Positions 23,025 to 30,439 of a stretch of DNA of 33,885 nucleotides are shown one piece after another. The position numbers and the translations under genes were made by a program. The DNA lies in NCBI GenBank assembly GCA_964547645.1, contig CAZJOM010000041.1, positions 1 through 33,885 on the forward strand, in the 5' to 3' direction. The DNA comes from SZUA-430 sp964547645. Its GTDB lineage: Bacteria > Pseudomonadota > Alphaproteobacteria > Micropepsales > Micropepsaceae. The notes below the pieces were generated by a model, which worked only from the letters and a program-made list of their open reading frames with translations, was not told where the DNA came from and did not search any database. Every line of letters begins with the position of its first letter. Position 1 is the first letter of the stretch.

Positions 23025-24823
23025 TGCGGCGCATCGGTTCAGCGCTTGTCGCATTGTCTCTGCTCGCCGGCTCGGTGAGCGCTCAGCCGTCTGCAACGCA
23101 ACGGTTCGCGGCGCATGCAGATGTCGCCTTTGCTGCGCCACTGCAGAATCTGGGCATTGCTGGTGCAGCAATCGCCACAAGCGACGCGAGCAGTGACGCT
23201 TGGTCGAGAACATATGGCGTGTCGAATCCCGCGACCAAAGCGCGGCTCGACGCGTCGAAAACATCGTTCCACGTTGCATCGGTCACCAAACTCATCACGG
23301 CGATTGCGATCATGCAGGCTGTCGACGCCGGCAAGGTGGTGCTCGACGAAAACGTCAACAAGTACCTGCCGCTCGACTTGCAGCTTCCGGCGGTGTGGCC
23401 AAGTCCCATCACTGTACGCCACCTCCTCACGCACACGGCAGGATTAGATGTCGAATACCTCGACTTGGCCATAACCGATCGGGCCAAGGTAATTCCGTTG
23501 CAGACATTCTTGCGGACCCACATGCCGGCGCGCATCCGGCCGCCCGGACAGATCGCGAGCTACAGCAACCACGGTTACGGGCTCCTCGGTGCGGTGGTCG
23601 AGCAGGTCTGCCATTGCAACTACGCTGACTATGTCCAAGCGAATATTTTCGAACCTGCAGGCTTGCAAGCGTCGGCCATCAACACGCATCCGCTTGCGGG
23701 CCAACTCACGCGCGCGAGCGGATTCTTTTATCGCGACACCATCGTTCCGGAACCGGCGCTGTTCGAGAACATGAGCGCCGCTGGCGGCGCATTGATGAGC
23801 GTCACCGATGTCGTTGCGCTAATCAAATCGCTGCATGAAGGGAAACTGACGTCGCGAGAGTCGCTGCGTGCGATGACCACCGTCCAATTCGCCCACCACG
23901 CGGGATTGGGAGGCGGATACGGCTTCGGCTTCTGGCGCGCGCCGGGATACACCACCCCCGTTTGGCTAGTCGGTGGAGACATACCTGGCATGTCGACACG
24001 GGTGCTCTACATGCCCGAAGAGGGCTTCGTCGCCTGCGTCGCGGTCAACCGCAAGGATCCTCAACCCGCCGAGCGGCTGTTCAAAGTGTTTTTGGAGCCG
24101 TGGCGCTCAAAACCCGTCTCGCCCGCACCGGGCGCGGCGGTGGTGGGGTTTGATGGATTCTATCGCTATCATGGCTTCCCGCGCGCGAGTTTCTTGAAGA
24201 TCGGCGGCCTGTTCGGCCCGACGCTTGAGATCGCGACTGCAAACGATTCCCTCAAGGTGAATTTGCCGAACAGGCGAGAGCAAGGAGCGTGGCGCCAGAT
24301 CGCGCCAGGTCTAGTCCAGCAAGAAGGAACGGGGCAGCGTTTGGCGCTTCGCACCGACTCCAATGGGCAGCAATGGGCCTTTGTCGATTCTTTCGAAGTC
24401 GGCCCTCTGGCCTTCGAGCGCGTGTCCTCGTTCGAGCGCCCGGAATTCGTCACGATGGGTCTGGGCCTGCCAGTGATTGTGGCGCTCGTTACGCTGATGT
24501 CCGCGCTCGTGTGGCACCGGAGCCCGACTCTGCTAGTTGCAAGCGCTTTGTTGCTGTCCTCGAGCGTCGCGTTTGCGTGGGGTTTCTACCACTCAGCAAT
24601 CGCGCGCGACGATGTCTTTGCTTACCAGCCGCTATCCGCAGTGCTGCGGTTGGGGCTGATACTTCCCTGGGCAGGCGGGGCGGCTTGGATCGCGCACACC
24701 GGTGTCGTTCTCTATCACTTGCCAAGCCGAAGCCGCTGGCATGTCGTGTCGTCCCTTGCAGTAACGCTGCTATACGGTTGGTACTGGTTCGAAGTGTGGG
24801 ACTGGCACCTGTTCATGATCTGA
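23021..24823 (+). CDS. Beta-lactamase-fold serine hydrolase with C-terminal membrane domain
   Basis: 600 aa from the ATG at 23021 (ATG at 23024 also possible). A signal peptide ends near VSA-QP (residue 21). The penicillin-binding/class C fold has SVTK at residues 87-90 and YSN at 181-183. At the third motif, where relatives have a His before GG, this protein reads WLVGGDIPGMS, so the His appears to be replaced by Val. A ~100-residue linking region follows, then four helices near the C-terminus (GLPVIVALVTLMSALVW, LLVASALLLSSSVAFAWG, LRLGLILPWAGGAAWI, SSLAVTLLYGWYWF). The substrate is unknown. It is co-translated with the TetR gene. Confidence 0.86.
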   Translation: MMRRIGSALVALSLLAGSVSAQPSATQRFAAHADVAFAAPLQNLGIAGAAIATSDASSDAWSRTYGVSNPATKARLDASKTSFHVASVTKLITAIAIMQAVDAGKVVLDENVNKYLPLDLQLPAVWPSPITVRHLLTHTAGLDVEYLDLAITDRAKVIPLQTFLRTHMPARIRPPGQIASYSNHGYGLLGAVVEQVCHCNYADYVQANIFEPAGLQASAINTHPLAGQLTRASGFFYRDTIVPEPALFENMSAAGGALMSVTDVVALIKSLHEGKLTSRESLRAMTTVQFAHHAGLGGGYGFGFWRAPGYTTPVWLVGGDIPGMSTRVLYMPEEGFVACVAVNRKDPQPAERLFKVFLEPWRSKPVSPAPGAAVVGFDGFYRYHGFPRASFLKIGGLFGPTLEIATANDSLKVNLPNRREQGAWRQIAPGLVQQEGTGQRLALRTDSNGQQWAFVDSFEVGPLAFERVSSFERPEFVTMGLGLPVIVALVTLMSALVWHRSPTLLVASALLLSSSVAFAWGFYHSAIARDDVFAYQPLSAVLRLGLILPWAGGAAWIAHTGVVLYHLPSRSRWHVVSSLAVTLLYGWYWFEVWDWHLFMI

Positions 24824-24835
24824 CGTTGGCGGCGG

Positions 24836-25555
24836 TCATGACAGCGGCTGGCCCGTATAAAGCATCGTAAACCCGATCGTATCCATCAGCCCGTGCGCCA
24901 CGATCGCCGGCCAAAGATTGCGTCCCCATGCGACCGTCGCGATCCCGCTGATCACCGCGCCGACGCCGATCGGCACCATTCCGACAGGTCCCTGGTACCA
25001 GTGCGCCAAGGCGAACGCGATCGCTTGCCCGATGACAGCGGCGCTCCAGGCGAGCGAGCTTCCACCCATGAGTTGGGCGAGCCTCGTCATCAAATACCCG
25101 CGATAGAGAAACTCCTCGCCGAACGCGGCAAACGCCCACACGCACGGCAGGATCATCAGAAAGAGCGGCAGATTGCCCTTGATCGAAGCAAACGTCTTCG
25201 CATCGAGATGCGGGTCCGCACCCGTCCATTCGACGATGAGCGGGGTCGTGTATTGCCGCACAACGTTGTCGACGCCAATCTGAATGGCGACAAGCAGTAT
25301 GCCGAATCCCGCATAGACGAGCCAGCGCGGCGCGATCAGCCCGAACGTCGCCAGACTCTCTCCGCGGAGCTTGAGCCATCCAACAAGCACCAGCACCAAA
25401 GCGAACGCGATATAGGTGTATCGCAACAACGGCATAGCGGGCAGTGCAAAGCCCGCCGCAAGCGCTCCCGCGACGATCCACGCCGGCGCGAACTCGCGCA
25501 AAGCGAATACGGCGGCGAGTTCGCCGAAGTTGATGATACGCGCATTTCCGTTCAT
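24836..25555 (-). CDS. CPBP family intramembrane metalloprotease
   Basis: 239 aa from the ATG at 25555, with GGAGCG seven bases upstream; a TTG at 25570 would add five residues. The CPBP (Abi/Rce1-like) motifs are EExxxR as E147-E148-FLY-R152, His185 in ALAHWYQG, and His221 in IVAHGLMD. About seven hydrophobic helices are visible. Members are membrane proteases that cut prenylated or signal-like substrates, or protect against bacteriocins; the target here is unknown. It diverges from the PadR regulator gene with 69 bp between starts, so it may be its target. Confidence 0.87.
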   Translation of the reverse strand: MNGNARIINFGELAAVFALREFAPAWIVAGALAAGFALPAMPLLRYTYIAFALVLVLVGWLKLRGESLATFGLIAPRWLVYAGFGILLVAIQIGVDNVVRQYTTPLIVEWTGADPHLDAKTFASIKGNLPLFLMILPCVWAFAAFGEEFLYRGYLMTRLAQLMGGSSLAWSAAVIGQAIAFALAHWYQGPVGMVPIGVGAVISGIATVAWGRNLWPAIVAHGLMDTIGFTMLYTGQPLS

Positions 25556-25588
25556 TCGCTTTCGCTCCAAGAAACGCTCGACTTGTAT

Positions 25589-25607
25589 TTAGTACGATTA
25601 GTACTAT
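25589..25607. promoter_or_regulatory. TTAGTAC direct repeat and TAGTACTA palindrome between CPBP and PadR genes
   Basis: TTAGTAC occurs at 25589-25595 and again at 25598-25604, nine bases apart; TAGTACTA (25599-25606) is a perfect palindrome. TACTAT (25602-25607) can serve as the -10 box for padR. The AT-rich site in the divergent region fits an operator for PadR. Confidence 0.45.
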
Positions 25608-25624
25608 TCTTGCAGGTGTAGCCA

Positions 25625-26140
25625 ATGACAAAATCGCGAGCGACACTGACCGAACTGGAAGGTGCCATTCTGGGCGTTCTGATCCGCGCCCAATCGGCGA
25701 CCGCATATCGCGTGCGCCAAGTGTTTCAGGCTTCGCGCTCGGCGGAGTGGAGCGGCAGCGCCGGCGCGGTTTACCCCGCAATGCGCCGGCTGGCCTCCGA
25801 CGGGTTGATCAAAGCGCGCGCGCAAGACGACGGCAGGGGCACACGAACTTATGCGCTCACCGCCGCCGGCCGCGCCGCCCACGACGCATGGCTCTGCGAC
25901 ATAGACCGCGCGGTGGGCCCCGGCCTCGATCCGTTCCGCACCCGCGCGCCACTATGGCCGACGCTGCCCCCCGCCGCACGCCGCAAGCTGATGAAAGCGC
26001 TGAAAGCCGAAATCGAATCCCGCCGCGCCGCCCTGATGCGCGAGAAAGACAGCAGCGACGAAGGCGGCGTCATCGCGACGAACCTCCACATCGCACTACT
26101 CGACACGCGCCTAAAATGGCTCGCCGGCTTGCCGGACTAG
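25625..26140 (+). CDS. PadR family transcriptional regulator
   Basis: 171 aa. The winged-helix domain occupies about residues 8-85: LTELEGAILGVLIRAQSATA, YRVRQVFQASRSAEWSGSAG, AVYPAMRRLASDGLIKARAQ, then the wing GRGTRTYALTAAGRAAHDAWL. The C-terminal helices mediate dimer contacts. PadR proteins usually repress their own gene and a neighbouring membrane-protein gene in response to a small molecule. Here the neighbour is the divergent CPBP protease. An AGGTG lies about eight bases before the ATG. Confidence 0.9.
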   Translation: MTKSRATLTELEGAILGVLIRAQSATAYRVRQVFQASRSAEWSGSAGAVYPAMRRLASDGLIKARAQDDGRGTRTYALTAAGRAAHDAWLCDIDRAVGPGLDPFRTRAPLWPTLPPAARRKLMKALKAEIESRRAALMREKDSSDEGGVIATNLHIALLDTRLKWLAGLPD

Positions 26141-26152
26141 GGGCAACCCGGC

Positions 26153-27151
26153 CTAAGGCGTCAGCAGTATCTTCCCGATATGCGAGCTTCCCGCCATCCG
26201 CACATGCGCGTCCGCGGCCTTCGCCAACGGCACAACGCTATCGACGATCGGCTTGATCCGTCCGCTCTCGATCAAGGGCCACACCTCGCGCTCCACCGAC
26301 CGCGCGATCTCGGCCTTCTCGCCGTTCGCTCGAGCGCGCAGCGTCGATCCCGTGATCGTGAGACGCTTCAACATCACGGTGAGCAGGTTCAACGTCGCCT
26401 GCGCCCCGCTTTGAAACGCGATATTGACGAGCCGCCCCTCGACCTTAAGTAGCCCGATATTCTTCAAAATGTAGTCGCCGCCGACCATATCCAGGATCAC
26501 GTCGACGCCGGCGCCGCCGGTTTCCGCGCGCACCACCTCGACGAAATCTTCCTCGCGATAGTTGATCGCGCGCGCGGCACCCAACTTCGTACACGCATCA
26601 CATTTGTCGGCGGACCCTGCAGTCGTAAACACGCGGTGCCCGCGCGCCGCGAACAGTTGAATGGCGGCGGTCCCAATCCCGCTCGACCCGCCATGCACCA
26701 GCAGCGTCTCGCCCGCCTTCAGTCGCGCGCGATCGACCACATTGGTCCAAACGGTCATGTAAACCTCAGGCAGGGCGGCCGCATCGATCAGCGATATGCC
26801 CTTCGGCACGGGCAACGTGCTGCCCTCATGCGCCAGGCAGTAGTCCGCATACCCACCACCCGCGACCAGTGAGCAAACCGCGTCGCCCACCTTCCAGCGC
26901 TTCACCGCGCTCCCCACGGCGACAACGGTGCCCGACATCTCAAGCCCCAATGTCGAAGGCGCCCCCGGCGGCGGCGGATACATGCCTGCGACCTGCGCCA
27001 GGTCCCCCCGGTTAACGCCAGCCGCCGCGACCTTGATCAGAACCTCCTCCGGCCCAGGCTGCGGCACGGCGATCTCCGTCACCACGGCCGAGGGCTTGCC
27101 CTCCACCTGTCCGGCAACGACGGCTTTCATGCGAGCGGGCAGGGCAGTCAT
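26153..27151 (-). CDS. NAD(P)H quinone oxidoreductase (PIG3-type, MDR family)
   Basis: 332 aa from the ATG at 27151 (ATG at 27130, MKAVV, is the alternative). It is a zinc-free medium-chain oxidoreductase reducing quinones with NADPH. Family marks: GVNRGDLAQVAGMYPPPPGA, LGLEMSGTVVAVG, the central LLVHGGSSGIGTAAIQLF nucleotide-binding loop, INYREEDFVEVV, and the end SSHIGKILLTP. The usual zinc-binding Cys cluster is absent, consistent with the PIG3 group (TIGR02824). It is divergent from the DUF1192 gene by 71 bp. Confidence 0.92.
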   Translation of the reverse strand: MTALPARMKAVVAGQVEGKPSAVVTEIAVPQPGPEEVLIKVAAAGVNRGDLAQVAGMYPPPPGAPSTLGLEMSGTVVAVGSAVKRWKVGDAVCSLVAGGGYADYCLAHEGSTLPVPKGISLIDAAALPEVYMTVWTNVVDRARLKAGETLLVHGGSSGIGTAAIQLFAARGHRVFTTAGSADKCDACTKLGAARAINYREEDFVEVVRAETGGAGVDVILDMVGGDYILKNIGLLKVEGRLVNIAFQSGAQATLNLLTVMLKRLTITGSTLRARANGEKAEIARSVEREVWPLIESGRIKPIVDSVVPLAKAADAHVRMAGSSHIGKILLTP

Positions 27152-27222
27152 GTGATCGGGGCCTCTTGCGAAGTGTGTTGTGCCTTGGGAACTATCTAGC
27201 CCAAGCGGAAAGGAACACGCCA

Positions 27223-27408
27223 ATGGCCTGGGACGATCTCGATCCGAAGCCGAAGAAGCCGGCCCCGGTCGACCTGTCGCTAATGTCGATCGAAGACCTG
27301 CGCACCCGTATCGCCGAGCACGAGGCCGAGATCGCGCGAATGAAGGATGCGATCAAAGGTAAAGAATCCCAACGCTCCGCCGCCGACGCGCTCTTCAACA
27401 AGAAATAA
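27223..27408 (+). CDS. DUF1192 family small protein
   Basis: 61 aa: MAWDDLDPKPKKPAP, then the helical segment IEDLRTRIAEHEAEIARMKD and a tail KESQRSAADALFNKK. This matches DUF1192, a small alphaproteobacterial family of unknown function with a short coiled coil. AAAGGA lies about eight bases upstream. CTTGGG (27184-27189) and CCCAAG (27200-27205) make a 6-bp inverted repeat in the leader. Its neighbour across the divergent region is the quinone oxidoreductase gene. Confidence 0.87.
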   Translation: MAWDDLDPKPKKPAPVDLSLMSIEDLRTRIAEHEAEIARMKDAIKGKESQRSAADALFNKK

Positions 27409-27433
27409 TCCCGCCTCCACGCATGAACTTTCC

Positions 27434-28135
27434 TTAATATGCGATCGCCATCCGCAGCCCGCGCGAATCACGTTGCTCGACCGCTGGAACAAACCGCCCC
27501 TCGCCGCACAAGAGGTTTCGAGCTGTCAGAACCAGCACGCATGCGTCATAGAGGTCGTCAGCTTTTGCGCCATTCCCGCGCAACCGTTGCAACCAATCGT
27601 CTAAATTTGTGAATCCTGCACGCAGCAGCAGATGCTTGCGCGCCGCGAGCCCGGCCGCGGAGTGCTTCGAATCAAGGGTTCGCCCGCCGTTCAGCCGCGC
27701 AAACGCCAATTCAGGATGCGCTTCATGCACACGCGCCTGATCGGCGGGCACGATCGCGCGGTCAATCTCTTTGATCTTCGGGCGAATGTTCCAGATCTGC
27801 TTCGAGATCCCGCCGAAGCCATGTGATTTCGACCACTGATTCGCCTCTTTCCACTTTTCCTGAGCAAATTTCAGCGATTCGCGCGGCAGCGTTTTGAAAA
27901 CGCGCGAACCGTGAGGTGCGATCAGCTTGCGCGCTTCAACCTCACATTGCCGCACGCCGTTTCTCGAAAGTCCGATCGGCATATCGACTGCAACGATGCG
28001 AGCGGTTGATTTGAGATCGTGCCAATTCGGTGCAAGCCGAAGTTCCGCCACGCTTAAATCGGAACGCGCTTCGACCATCAACCAACCGCTTCGACAACCG
28101 TCGACTCCAGCGATGCGTTGCGTGCTCAAACCCAT
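27434..28135 (-). CDS. DUF429 domain protein (predicted RNase H-fold nuclease)
   Basis: 233 aa from the ATG at 28135. The RNase-H-like DUF429 pattern is seen in RIAGVDGCRSGW at residues 7-18 (first Asp), ARIVAVDMPIGL (second Asp) with the following CEVEARKLI, and near the end GNGAKADDLYDACVLVLTAR (terminal Asp pair). Proteins of this family are predicted nucleases but their role is largely unknown. Codon use is less GC-biased than in neighbours (for example AAATTT and AATTGG stretches), which could indicate later acquisition. It is divergent from rcdA. Confidence 0.8.
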   Translation of the reverse strand: MGLSTQRIAGVDGCRSGWLMVEARSDLSVAELRLAPNWHDLKSTARIVAVDMPIGLSRNGVRQCEVEARKLIAPHGSRVFKTLPRESLKFAQEKWKEANQWSKSHGFGGISKQIWNIRPKIKEIDRAIVPADQARVHEAHPELAFARLNGGRTLDSKHSAAGLAARKHLLLRAGFTNLDDWLQRLRGNGAKADDLYDACVLVLTARNLLCGEGRFVPAVEQRDSRGLRMAIAY

Positions 28136-28274
28136 GGGGGTGTTAACTCTCTTTCGCGTGACGGAATGTGCTTTTCGTGCCAAGCTCTGCAACAGAATGG
28201 AAGTCACGCAATCTTAAGCTTGAACTGTGTTGCAAGGTTGGCATTCGATTCGCATGGGGAGTGCGATCGGACAG

Positions 28275-28309
28275 TTCAGGTACCTCCGCGGCTTCGGCCG
28301 CAACCTGAA
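28275..28309 (+). promoter_or_regulatory. Stem-loop in the rcdA leader
   Basis: An outer stem TTCAGGT (28275-28281) with ACCTGAA (28303-28309) encloses GCGGC-ttcg-GCCGC (28288-28301), which has the very stable C(UUCG)G tetraloop. It ends 45 nt before the rcdA ATG at 28355. A GATTC methylation site (GANTC) lies upstream at 28247-28251. Confidence 0.45.
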
Positions 28310-28354
28310 ACAGACGAGAAGGATCGCATGAAGGGTTGGATCAAAGGGGACTTC

Positions 28355-28873
28355 ATGGCCTACAAACCCACCGCTGCTGAGCCGCAGACGACGAACGCGC
28401 TGACGTTCTCGGGCTCGGAGCTGTTTAAGCGCACGTTCGAGGAAGGCATGGCGATGGTCGAGGAGACCGCGACCTACCTCGACGGAAAGGGTCGCGCTGA
28501 ATCGAAATTGCTGCCCTCGAAGGCCGCACTCGCATACGCCGGCGAAAGCATGCGCCTGACGACGCGCTTGATGCAGGTGGCCTCTTGGCTGCTCGTGCAA
28601 CGCGCCGTCGCCGAAGGCGAAATGTCGACCGAAGAAGCCGGCAAGGAAAAATACCGCTTGGGCGCGCGCGAAATCTGCCGCGGCCGCCGTGCGGAGAACG
28701 CGGACCTCCTGCCCGCGAAGCTCCTCGATCTCCTGGAGCGCAGCATGCATCTCTACGAGCGCGTCGAACGTCTCGACCAGCTGCTCTACGGCAAAGAAGT
28801 GCCGCCGGTCGCCCCCAGCGTCCACGCCCACTTCAACCGCCTCCAAGCCGTCTTTGGCAACGCCGCGGAATAA
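28355..28873 (+). CDS. rcdA: Regulator of CtrA degradation RcdA (DUF1465)
   Basis: 172 aa from the ATG at 28355 (AAGGGGA five bases upstream); an in-frame ATG at 28328 would add nine residues. The family core is clear: LFKRTFEEGMAMVEETATYL, LAYAGESMRLTTRLMQVASW, LLVQRAVAEGEMSTEEA, and LLDLLERSMHLYERVERLDQ. In Caulobacter RcdA joins CpdR and PopA as adaptors that bring CtrA and other substrates to ClpXP at the G1-S transition. The same role is inferred here; the presence of CtrA lies outside this window. The upstream region 28136-28354 holds the leader stem-loop and a GANTC site. Confidence 0.92.
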   Translation: MAYKPTAAEPQTTNALTFSGSELFKRTFEEGMAMVEETATYLDGKGRAESKLLPSKAALAYAGESMRLTTRLMQVASWLLVQRAVAEGEMSTEEAGKEKYRLGAREICRGRRAENADLLPAKLLDLLERSMHLYERVERLDQLLYGKEVPPVAPSVHAHFNRLQAVFGNAAE

Positions 28874-28913
28874 AAGTTCAGCTACGGGGTGTCATTCGCA
28901 AAAAGCGAAGACG

Positions 28914-28943
28914 CAAAAAAAGGGCGGCCCCAGTGGCCGCCCT
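28914..28943 (-). terminator. Hairpin with T tract on the minus strand, after rcdA
   Basis: A perfect 9-bp stem AGGGCGGCC/GGCCGCCCT (28921-28943) with a 5-nt loop. On the minus strand seven T follow (28914-28920), so it would stop leftward transcripts; on the plus strand AAAAATTT follows, a weaker signal for the end of rcdA. It could work both ways. Confidence 0.55.
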
Positions 28944-28987
28944 AAAAATTTGTGCGGCGCGCGCGCCCTCTTGCGGACCGCGCAGCC

Positions 28988-29173
28988 ATGGCCAACGATG
29001 TCCGGATGGACAAGCACAAACCAAAGCCGCGCGATGACGCCAATCAGGCAAGTGAAGCGACCCTGACGGACGAACAGATCGTCGATCTTAGAAGACGGAG
29101 TCGAAACCCGGGTCCAATCGCAACCGAAGCTGAAGTCGAAGCCTTCTTTGCGCGCTTTCGTCGCGGCCGGTGA
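28988..29173 (+). CDS. Small hypothetical protein (61 aa)
   Basis: MANDVRMDKHKPKPRDDANQ, then the segment LTDEQIVDLRRRSRNPGPIA and TEAEVEAFFARFRRGR. The second half resembles C-termini of small regulatory or antitoxin-like proteins with an acidic-basic helix pair, but no family can be named. No Shine-Dalgarno stands out and no toxin gene is next to it. Codon bias is only moderate. The stop at 29173 precedes the palindrome 29191-29406 by 17 bp. Confidence 0.4.
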   Translation: MANDVRMDKHKPKPRDDANQASEATLTDEQIVDLRRRSRNPGPIATEAEVEAFFARFRRGR

Positions 29174-29190
29174 CGCCCGTGCAAACATCA

Positions 29191-29406
29191 AAAGACATCT
29201 CACGCGAAGCCGCGAAGAAGAGAATTGAACCACAAAGAACACGAAATACACGAAGACGCTCAGCGCAACAACAAGCGCCCGCGCGCGCCGCGCGCATCAA
29301 TGGCGCTTCGCGCCGAACTCACAGGTTCAGTGAGGCACAGCGTCTTCGTGTTCTTCGTGGTCGACTCTCTTCTTCGCGTCTTCGCGTCTTCGCGTGAGTT
29401 AACTTT
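29191..29406. repeat. Imperfect palindrome of about 216 bp built from 8-9-nt units
   Basis: The left arm 29191-29264 and the right arm 29337-29406 are inverted copies. Outer parts carry CGCGAAGA units (about two on the left, three on the right) and inner parts carry CACGAAGAA units (three left, two right), so the arms differ by unit number. The centre contains GGCGC-ttc-GCGCC. The reading frame through it is a repeat artefact. A related short unit pair (GCCAAGA/TCGCCAAAAG, minus strand) lies at 29448-29470. The rest of 29174-29491 shows no gene. Confidence 0.78.
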
Positions 29407-29447
29407 GCAGCGCTCAAATCACGCCGGCGACCCCGTTTGCACACGAG

Positions 29448-29470
29448 CCTTTTGGCGATCTTGGCGTTTC
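29448..29470 (-). repeat. Short pair of CGCCAAGA-type units
   Basis: On the minus strand GAAACGCCAAGA and TCGCCAAAAG follow each other, the same 8-nt unit as in the outer arms of the palindrome at 16986-17280. It lies 22 bp beyond the EF-G-like gene's stop codon. Confidence 0.5.
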
Positions 29471-29491
29471 AAAACTGTGGTGCCGGCGCAG

Positions 29492-30403
29492 CTACGCGCG
29501 CATCCGCATGGCAGCCGCAGGTGGGAAGCGCGGATCATCGTCGCCCAGGCTGCGCGGCACCACCTCGTAGTGATCGAACAAGTATGAGACCTCGCCCTTG
29601 GAGCGTGTCGTTGTGCGAAGGTGGTCCAGATACCCGATCATCGTCTCGGCAGGGACCAATGCCCTCACGACTGTCGCTTCGCCTCCGGCCTCAACCATCG
29701 AGACCTGTCCGCGACGAGCATTGAGATCGCCGATTACGGCGCCTAAGAATTCGTCAGGCGCCTTTACCTCAACCGCCAAGATCGGTTCCAACAGTTCAAT
29801 CGCGCGCATCTCTCGAAGTAGCCAAAAGGCCGCCCGCGTCGCGATCTCGAACGTGAGCGCGTTTGAGTCGACATCGTGATAAGCGCCCGCGGTCAAGGTT
29901 GCGGAAGAGTCGATCACCGGGAAACCTGCCAGGACACCGTTCCGCCGCGCCGCTTCCAACCCTTTCGCAACGCCGACAATGTGCTCATCCTTGAGTTGCC
30001 CCCGCTCGATGCGGCTCTCGAATACAAAGCCGGAATCTGGTGCGCCGGGTTCGAACAGGATGCCAACCTGCGCGAACTCTCCGCCGCCCGGCAGCACTTT
30101 CGCATGCGTATATGGAATCTCCACCGCCCGAGAAACGCGTTCGCGATACGACGTTTGCAAGCCGCCGACGTTAAGCCCGGCACCAACATCCCGCTCGATC
30201 TTGCGCGTGGCTTCAAGCAGCCCTTGTTCGCTCTGTCCGAATAGGACTGTCTGCCCTGAGGCCACGTCACGCGAATAGCGCAACGACGCGTCGCCGGTAA
30301 CCGCGACCTCAAGTGAAGCCACCATGCGATCCACGTCCGACTCAAACTTCGGCGCAAGCGCAAGCTCGAAGATCGAGCGAATGTTGTCGTGGCGCACAAT
30401 CAT
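29492..30403 (-). CDS. Stand-alone EF-G domains III-V protein, lacking the GTPase domain
   Basis: 303 aa from the ATG at 30403 (GGAGG five bases upstream). It aligns by eye with the C-terminal half of elongation factor G: domain III residues ~10-88 (APKFESDVDRM, DVASGQTVLFGQSEQGLLEA), domain IV ~89-205 (GLEAARRNGVLAGFPVID, AGAYHDVDSNALTFEIA) and domain V ~206-285 (LLEPILAVEVKAPDEFLGAV, IGDLNARRG, FDHYEVVP). The tip-loop His of domain IV, His176 in YHDVDS, is kept. The G domain and domain II are wholly absent and no remnant lies upstream. The clear start argues against a simple fragment. A ribosome-binding role is inferred from the fold; a decayed paralogue is the alternative. Confidence 0.85.
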   Translation of the reverse strand: MIVRHDNIRSIFELALAPKFESDVDRMVASLEVAVTGDASLRYSRDVASGQTVLFGQSEQGLLEATRKIERDVGAGLNVGGLQTSYRERVSRAVEIPYTHAKVLPGGGEFAQVGILFEPGAPDSGFVFESRIERGQLKDEHIVGVAKGLEAARRNGVLAGFPVIDSSATLTAGAYHDVDSNALTFEIATRAAFWLLREMRAIELLEPILAVEVKAPDEFLGAVIGDLNARRGQVSMVEAGGEATVVRALVPAETMIGYLDHLRTTTRSKGEVSYLFDHYEVVPRSLGDDDPRFPPAAAMRMRA

Positions 30404-30439
30404 GGCCGCCTCCAGGCCCAAGGATCATACCCCAAACGC

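Noticed and set aside
29225..29587. 120-aa plus-strand frame starting MNHKEHEIHEDAQ
   Set aside because: It runs through the palindromic 9-nt repeats and into the antisense of the EF-G-like gene; this kind of peptide is a known artefact of CACGAAGAA-type repeats.
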